DNA of 64,000 nt, taken from Saksenaea vasiformis B4078 (lineage: Eukaryota > Mucoromycota > Mucoromycetes > Mucorales > Saksenaeaceae). The notes below the pieces were generated by a model. The model ran no database searches and had not been told where the DNA came from. It saw only the letters and a program-made list of their open reading frames with translations. Shown here in pieces: positions 59,165 to 64,000 of the stretch; the first letter of the stretch is position 1, and every line of letters starts with the position of its first letter. The stretch lies in assembly GCA_000697055.1 (NCBI GenBank), contig JNDT01002331.1:186001-250000 (forward strand), read 5' to 3'. The translations under genes were made by a program, and so were the position numbers.

Positions 59165-61650
59165 AATTACGCGCAAAATACTATAACCTGTGGTCCCCTA
59201 AGAGCACTGGATCGCAAACGCAGTATTCTTTGCATCGTTCGTGATCCCAGCTTCAAAGTCCGTCTTAGTGACTGTGTCGGGAAAGTTTTTCATGCCATTT
59301 TGGTTAAACTATTTGCCGAATACTGCACAATTCGAGAAAAAAGCCGCGAACACCCAGAAATGGCGTCAATGCATAATTGGATTCATGCTGTAACGAACGA
59401 AGTAGGAGGGTGTGATGAGCTTGTCTCGCGGATAGTTGGAAAGATCCATGCATTACATTTATATGCAATGAACGGTCAGAATCTGTCAAAGTTGCCGCGT
59501 TCAAAGGGTGTCATTGTCCACGGCAAACCAGGAACGGGTAAAACACAACTCGCGGTGTCAATAGCTAGTATGTATAAACCGAGGTGGCCGAGTGAAAGAG
59601 AAAAGTGCTAAACCTCTACATAAGAGCACTCACAGTTGCCGTATTTTATAATGAACGGCTCCGACGTCTTTCAGACAGGTAATAGCATCGAGGCGAAATC
59701 CAAGACTTATAAAAACATGTGGATTTAGAGGAGGGAGCAAGTGAATCAACATTAAAGTCTTTCTTCGAGGATGCACGGAAGCAAAAATTATCTGTCGTCG
59801 TGTTGGATGACATCGACATGCTTGCCAGCCACAGCAAGAAAGAAGGCGTTGACGTTCGTATAGGCTCCATGCTGCTATCTATACTGGATAACATGAACAA
59901 CCTTAATGCGGAGCATTTTGTATTTGTTATTGGTAGGGGGCGCTTGGGAGAGATCGTGGACTAAGCTTTAAGGACGTTACTTCAGGTCTTTCTAGTAGAA
60001 TGCATGCTATTGATCCGTGTTTTCTATCCTCGGGAAGACTGGATTATCACGAAGAACTCCTGATCAAATCACCAAGCCAGCGTCAAGCTATTTTAAATAT
60101 ATTAGTGCAACGTAAAGCATGTTATGACTGAAATGCTGTAGTTGACAGAAAGTTTCTTTAGGGTTACCGTTTCAGTCAGATGAGCAACGCAACGACATAA
60201 TTGAACGAGTAGCCAAAAAAACGCATGGATTTGTACCAAGTGATCTGCAGAGTCTGTGTGCTCAAGTTGTGTTACTGCTCGTGAAAGAAGAGACGGAGCT
60301 GGGAAAGCAGAATGTTGAAAAGGTACAATCCCTGTGTTCATCATCCATGCAATTAATTCTCCCTCTGGTTAGCCGGTGTATGTTGAATGGCATCATTTTG
60401 AGCGATCGCTAGGTGTAGTGAGACCCTCAAATCTGAATGAGTACGCAACAAAGGTTAGCAACTATTTACATAGGTGCAATACTCCTAACATGTATTTGTA
60501 GGTGCCTTCAGTCAGTTTTTCCGATGTCTACGGCATGAGTGACGTTATCGACGAGATCAAGGTAATCATATCATTGAAGATTTATTATCTCATTCGTTAT
60601 AGGCATCTATAATTCATCCATTCCATCATCCAGAGCATTATCGCCAGTTAGGAATTGCTCCTCCAAGAGGTATCTTGCTATACGGTCCGCCCGGTGTAGG
60701 AAAAACAATGCTTTGCTGTGCTCTTGCATCAGAAGCTGGAGTCAATTTCATGCTGGTTGAGGTAGCACCACAAACCGTTTTTCTAACTCTTCGCTGACGC
60801 CGCTTCCAGAGTTCTCAAGTGCGTTCAAAAGTCGTAGGAGAGTCTGAACAAAATATCGCCAAACTATTTTCGCAAGCACGCGCCAACTCTCCGTGTATCT
60901 TGTTTATCGATCAGGTGAGAAGAGGTGCAGCTACCAAAGTCCCTGCTTACAAGGATAGATTGATATGTTGCTACCAAAACGAGGAACGAATATCACTTCA
61001 GAAAATGCAAGTGATAGGATCGTTACTGGCTTTCTTACAGGTGGGAAAGTGCTAGTATGAATGAGATTCTAACAAAAGGTTCCAGAGATGGATGGGTTAA
61101 TGACAAAGAGTGTGGATAATGCGCATATCGATGTCCTCGTGGTTGCAGGTACAGAATAAGATATTATAGGCTTATATTCCTCACAGGTATTATTATTATC
61201 AGCTACCAGTCGGATGGGCAGTATGGATCCAGCTGTACTGCGACCTGGCCGATTTGATGAACGGATTCACATTGCTCTGCCAGATGAACATGTAAGCAAA
61301 TGAAGTCCGTCTCGCTTATGATCTAACAACGGAATAGAAACGTATGGCTATTATACAAGGCCTATGCAAAAAGATGCCCATTGTTATGAGCGAAGAGGAG
61401 CGTATTAAACTTGCACAAAGTACTGTAGGTTGGTCAGGTATGTTCATCATTGGGAAGCTTCAGCTGTCAATTCATCTCTTCTTTCTAGGTGCTGAATTAG
61501 ATAATTTATTTCGCGAGGCTGCTATGGTCAGCTTACGTGAGAATGTACACACAGAGAAGGTAAAGGGATGCTGACAAAAGATGCTGTTTATTCATACAAA
61601 CAAATTAGATTACGTTGGATCATATCGAAACTGCAAAACACCGTCGATAA
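59165..61650 (+). CDS. Tandem AAA+ ATPase, AFG2/SPATA5L1-like (N-terminal exon(s) unresolved)
   Basis: Fifteen exons join in phase: up to 59567, 59625-59678, 59729-59932, 59986-60111, 60162-60322, 60373-60453, 60502-60561, 60603-60761, 60810-60914, 60959-61040, 61086-61148, 61203-61291, 61338-61437, 61489-61559 and 61609-61650. The first AAA module has Walker [12 protein letters not shown] and Walker [11 protein letters not shown], then SSRMHAIDP. The second has [17 protein letters not shown], Walker [12 protein letters not shown], Walker B CILFIDQIDML, sensor-1 [13 protein letters not shown], arginine finger [10 protein letters not shown] and [15 protein letters not shown]. The type II layout and D2 sequence fit the CDC48 superfamily near AFG2/SPATA5L1, which act in pre-60S maturation. 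Both Walker B motifs lack the usual Glu (D-D, D-Q). The 5' end is unclear: the frame is open from 59,165. An ATG at 58,933 (MISAK, then gtaaac) after a TATA box at about 58,875 could be exon 1. Confidence 0.8.
59182..59202 (+). repeat. MULE-terminal-repeat-like sequence at the 5' end of the AAA gene
   Basis: tataacctgtggtcccctaa resembles the right MULE repeat (gggtaacctgtg-tccctaag) in the same orientation, with a few differences. It may be a solo end or a footprint of a related element. Confidence 0.45.
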
Positions 61651-61740
61651 ATCCAAATTCAACGCGGGCTTTTTTTTTCTTATAAATAGAGATTCATTAG
61701 CAATAGCAAATACTGTTTAATTTTTCTTTTCTCTCCCACC

Positions 61741-62481
61741 ATGATCAGTATCTGGTGTACAATAACAAGCTACTCCTTCTTTTTATCGACCGTTCCATTG
61801 GCTGTGAGCAGTACCTATTTTCGCCAAGTGTTTCTACCATGGTTAAGCTTCACATTCAAACTCAAGTTCTCCAACGAAGTTTGTCTGTTATGCGTAGCAG
61901 GCATCACATTGTATACTTATGTCATGCTGGACTTTGTGCTCGACATTTCTCAAAGTGAACGCCCGTTCTCCAACTATTTCTCAGACAAACGTCTTAACGA
62001 TGAACGGCCATTGGCTCCATCATCATTCAACAGGCGATTCGATAGAGCCATTCAGGAATGTAAAGGCATCTTCCCAGGTAAGGAAGAGCAAAGAGAAAAC
62101 GGTGACAATTTAACTCTAAATTTGATGGCAGCTTTTGCCGCATCCAGTTTATTGATTTGGTCCAACACAAATCAATTTGACACTTTGCGGAACGGGTAAA
62201 CATAGGCTGAAGGAAAAATCCCAAGTCTAAACCAACTTGTTAGATTTGTTTGCCTTCAAACGTTATTGCTTATTTTCTTGCCATGGGCATTGGCTTGTCC
62301 TTCCTCACATGTCAATCGTTTCACTCGGATAGCCTATCGTTGTGCACTCGCCTGGACACTGGTATATAGCGTCACGCCTCACGCAACAAATGCGGTCATT
62401 CAGTATGCTATACAACAACTTCATCCCTATGGCACAGATGCAAATTACTGGTGTCGGTCTGGTCAAGAATGGATCTTATAG
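61741..62481 (+). CDS. Multi-pass membrane protein of unknown function
   Basis: Two exons (61741-62195 and 62244-62481) give about 230 residues, starting MISIWCTITSYSFFLSTVPL 90 bases after the AAA gene stop. Hydrophobic segments lie near residues 5-40 (two possible helices), 48-67 (CLLCVAGITLYTYVMLDFVL), 125-142 (LMAAFAASSLLIWS) and 153-170 (CLQTLLLIFLPWALACP), with another around WTLVYSVTPHATN. A hydrophilic loop with RPFSNYFSDKRLNDERPLAP lies between. No signature of a known transporter is seen. The splice phase is exact. The very short distance to the upstream gene in the same direction suggests compact packing, not an operon. Confidence 0.65.
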
Positions 62482-62725
62482 TTTACAACCAGAGAAAGGA
62501 AAGGTAGACTGATTTATTGATGCCACACTCAAGTGAGTCGGATTAATTTATTTCAGTCCAACATGGGCCTATTCAATCAACGTAATAGAGTGCACTTTTT
62601 ATTATCTTCTGTCCGTCCATCAATCATAGAGAAACCACTTGATAGAAAAAGAAGAAGAAGAAGAAAAAAACGGAGCTGGAAGTTTGCTAAGCACAAATTC
62701 ATTACTTCTACATGAATACTTTTTC
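62482..62725. other. Short convergent intergenic region
   Basis: About 240 bases between converging stops. A GAA-rich run lies near 62,650-62,670. No gene. Confidence 0.5.
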
Positions 62726-63904
62726 TTAATCCTTTTTGATTTCACGTCTAACTTTCATGGCCTTGTAATCACCATTCAATGGAATACCCATCTTCATAAT
62801 CTCCGTAAACACATTCCAATCGAGCACCTTGACCATGATGATCTTCATGATCACTGTGATAATACCTTGATCGGCTACCACCACTTTACCAGCATTACGA
62901 CAAATTGTGTCTGCAATGACACTCGGAGAAGAAGACAGTTTCTGAGCAGACAAGAGGGCAGACATCTTACCGGCATTGCTATAAAAGTTCGAATTGATGG
63001 GTGATGGATGCTATTATCCACGATAAGTCTTGTGCAACATCATAATCAGATAAAGAAAACTTACCACAACCAACACATCGATCCCGTCCTCAGCGTATTC
63101 AGCTGCAATAGATGCTGCAAATGTAGTCAAGAACACCTTAGTAGATGCTTTTGTATAAATAAATAGTGTCAGTACTTGGTACATCGCCGTTTCCCGTTAG
63201 GACTTACCATATAATGCGCTCATTGGGTTAGGAATAAAGCCAGCGCTGCTAGAGGTAAAGGTAACCAAGCCCTTGAGACCCTTGTCCAGCATACGGTTCA
63301 AGAAATAGTGAGACAAGTTCAAGCCAGCAGTAACATTTGTGTGGTAATTGGCCATATTACGCTTGATTGCTGTATCGGCAAAGGCACCGGTTGTGATGAA
63401 GCCGGCATTGTTGCACAAGATTTGAACGTCAATGTCCTGGGTCGCCTGCTTCAAAGCTTCCATGTATGTTTGGCCTTCGGAATCAGACAAATCACAGCCA
63501 ACAAATCGGAACTGCACATTTGGAAACTCTTTCACAATGGTTTCCTTGAACTGTGCCATTAATGTATCATCAAGTGCAGCGACGACCACGTTCAAACCCT
63601 GCGACGCGAACTTGCGAACAATGGCAGCACCAATACCCGATGAGCCACCAGTAACAAGCGCCCTAAACGTACCAGCATCAGTTAAACAGCAAGGCAATAG
63701 GGGTTCTTTTCACATTACCATTGCGCATTGTACTTCTTCTTGAGGTTCTGTTCTTTACAGACGAATGCACCATAAAAGACCAAGGCCAAGTAAGGGACCA
63801 CGGAAAAGAATCCAATCCAAAATAATACTACGCTTATTTATAAGCGCTTCCTTTCCGTTAAAAAACATTTTCTACTTATTACCTGACGTGATGGAGATGA
63901 GCAT
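62726..63904 (-). CDS. ER-anchored short-chain dehydrogenase/reductase (HSD17B12/ketoacyl-CoA-reductase-like)
   Basis: Five exons (63904-63883, 63827-63719, 63662-63208, 63147-63065, 63010-62726) give about 317 residues. An N-terminal hydrophobic segment (LFWIGFFSVVPYLALVFYGA) anchors the protein. NLKKKYNAQWALVTGGSSGIG then gives the Rossmann dinucleotide-binding motif TGxxxGIG. NNAGF is the NNAG motif. The catalytic Ser lies in VTFTSSSAGF and the YxxxK motif is YGASTK, formed across the exon 3/4 junction. IDVLVVHPSP follows. The layout matches membrane-bound SDRs such as very-long-chain 3-oxoacyl-CoA reductase and 17-beta-HSD type 12; the substrate is inference. All splice phases agree. Confidence 0.85.
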
Positions 63905-64000
63905 CTCGGAAAAGGTGGGTGGCCAAAGAAAAAAGTCGCTCGACAGATTTGATGCGTGGGACAACGAACGACTCCGCTCGAATTCTTAACCGGCTGAGAG
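63905..64000. other. 5' flank of the SDR gene at the window edge
   Basis: Fewer than 100 bases remain after the ATG at 63,904 on the minus strand. They are the presumed 5' leader/promoter, and nothing else is recognisable. Confidence 0.4.

Overview
This is a eukaryotic window with fungal character, most likely from Mucoromycota (Mucorales-type). Genes are split by many short introns of about 45-80 nt with GTAAGT-like donors. Housekeeping genes are clearly fungal, intergenic DNA is AT-rich with long A/T tracts, and the accessory region holds gene families that I associate with mucoralean fungi. The species assignment is inference; no rRNA or tRNA gene was recognised.

Layout. 1-35.6 kb is a conserved chromosomal arm: DDB1 (minus, running off the left edge), an ECM33-like GPI protein (+), an 11-exon MFS transporter (+), a large BAT2_N/RGG protein (+), PRP19 (-), RCF2 (-), NSA1/WDR74 (-), a C2H2 transcription factor (-), a 3-kb poorly coding gap, a 4-aminobutyrate-type aminotransferase (-), eIF3h (+), a small four-finger C2H2 protein (+) and CDC20 (-). 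59.2-64 kb returns to conserved genes: a tandem AAA+ ATPase of AFG2/SPATA5L1 type (+), a multi-pass membrane protein (+) and an ER-type short-chain dehydrogenase (-).

35.7-59 kb is an accessory block of mobile and decayed DNA. It contains gene-family relics, a Tc1/mariner transposase fragment, a pair of long inverted repeats 4.5 kb apart, a MITE-like palindromic element, and a Mutator-like element (MULE, 49.25-53.81 kb) with 25-26 bp terminal inverted repeats, a FAR1/MULE transposase and an OTU cysteine protease. Immediately beside it lies a Fanzor gene (54.05-56.91 kb), the eukaryotic relative of TnpB, an RNA-guided DNA endonuclease. Its RuvC D/E/D residues, zinc ribbon and introns can all be read, and a strong palindrome lies just past its 3' end where a guide-RNA/element end would be expected. 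This is the most exciting item in the window.

The conserved genes serve general functions: ubiquitin ligases (DDB1, PRP19, the APC/C activator CDC20), splicing (PRP19), translation (eIF3h, perhaps the BAT2_N protein), ribosome assembly (NSA1, perhaps the AAA ATPase), mitochondria (RCF2) and cell wall (ECM33-like). They do not form one pathway. Single-base reading-frame breaks occur in DDB1, the Fanzor and the MULE, so either local sequence errors or decay must be considered. Exon boundaries given are my manual splice predictions, checked for phase but not for transcript support.
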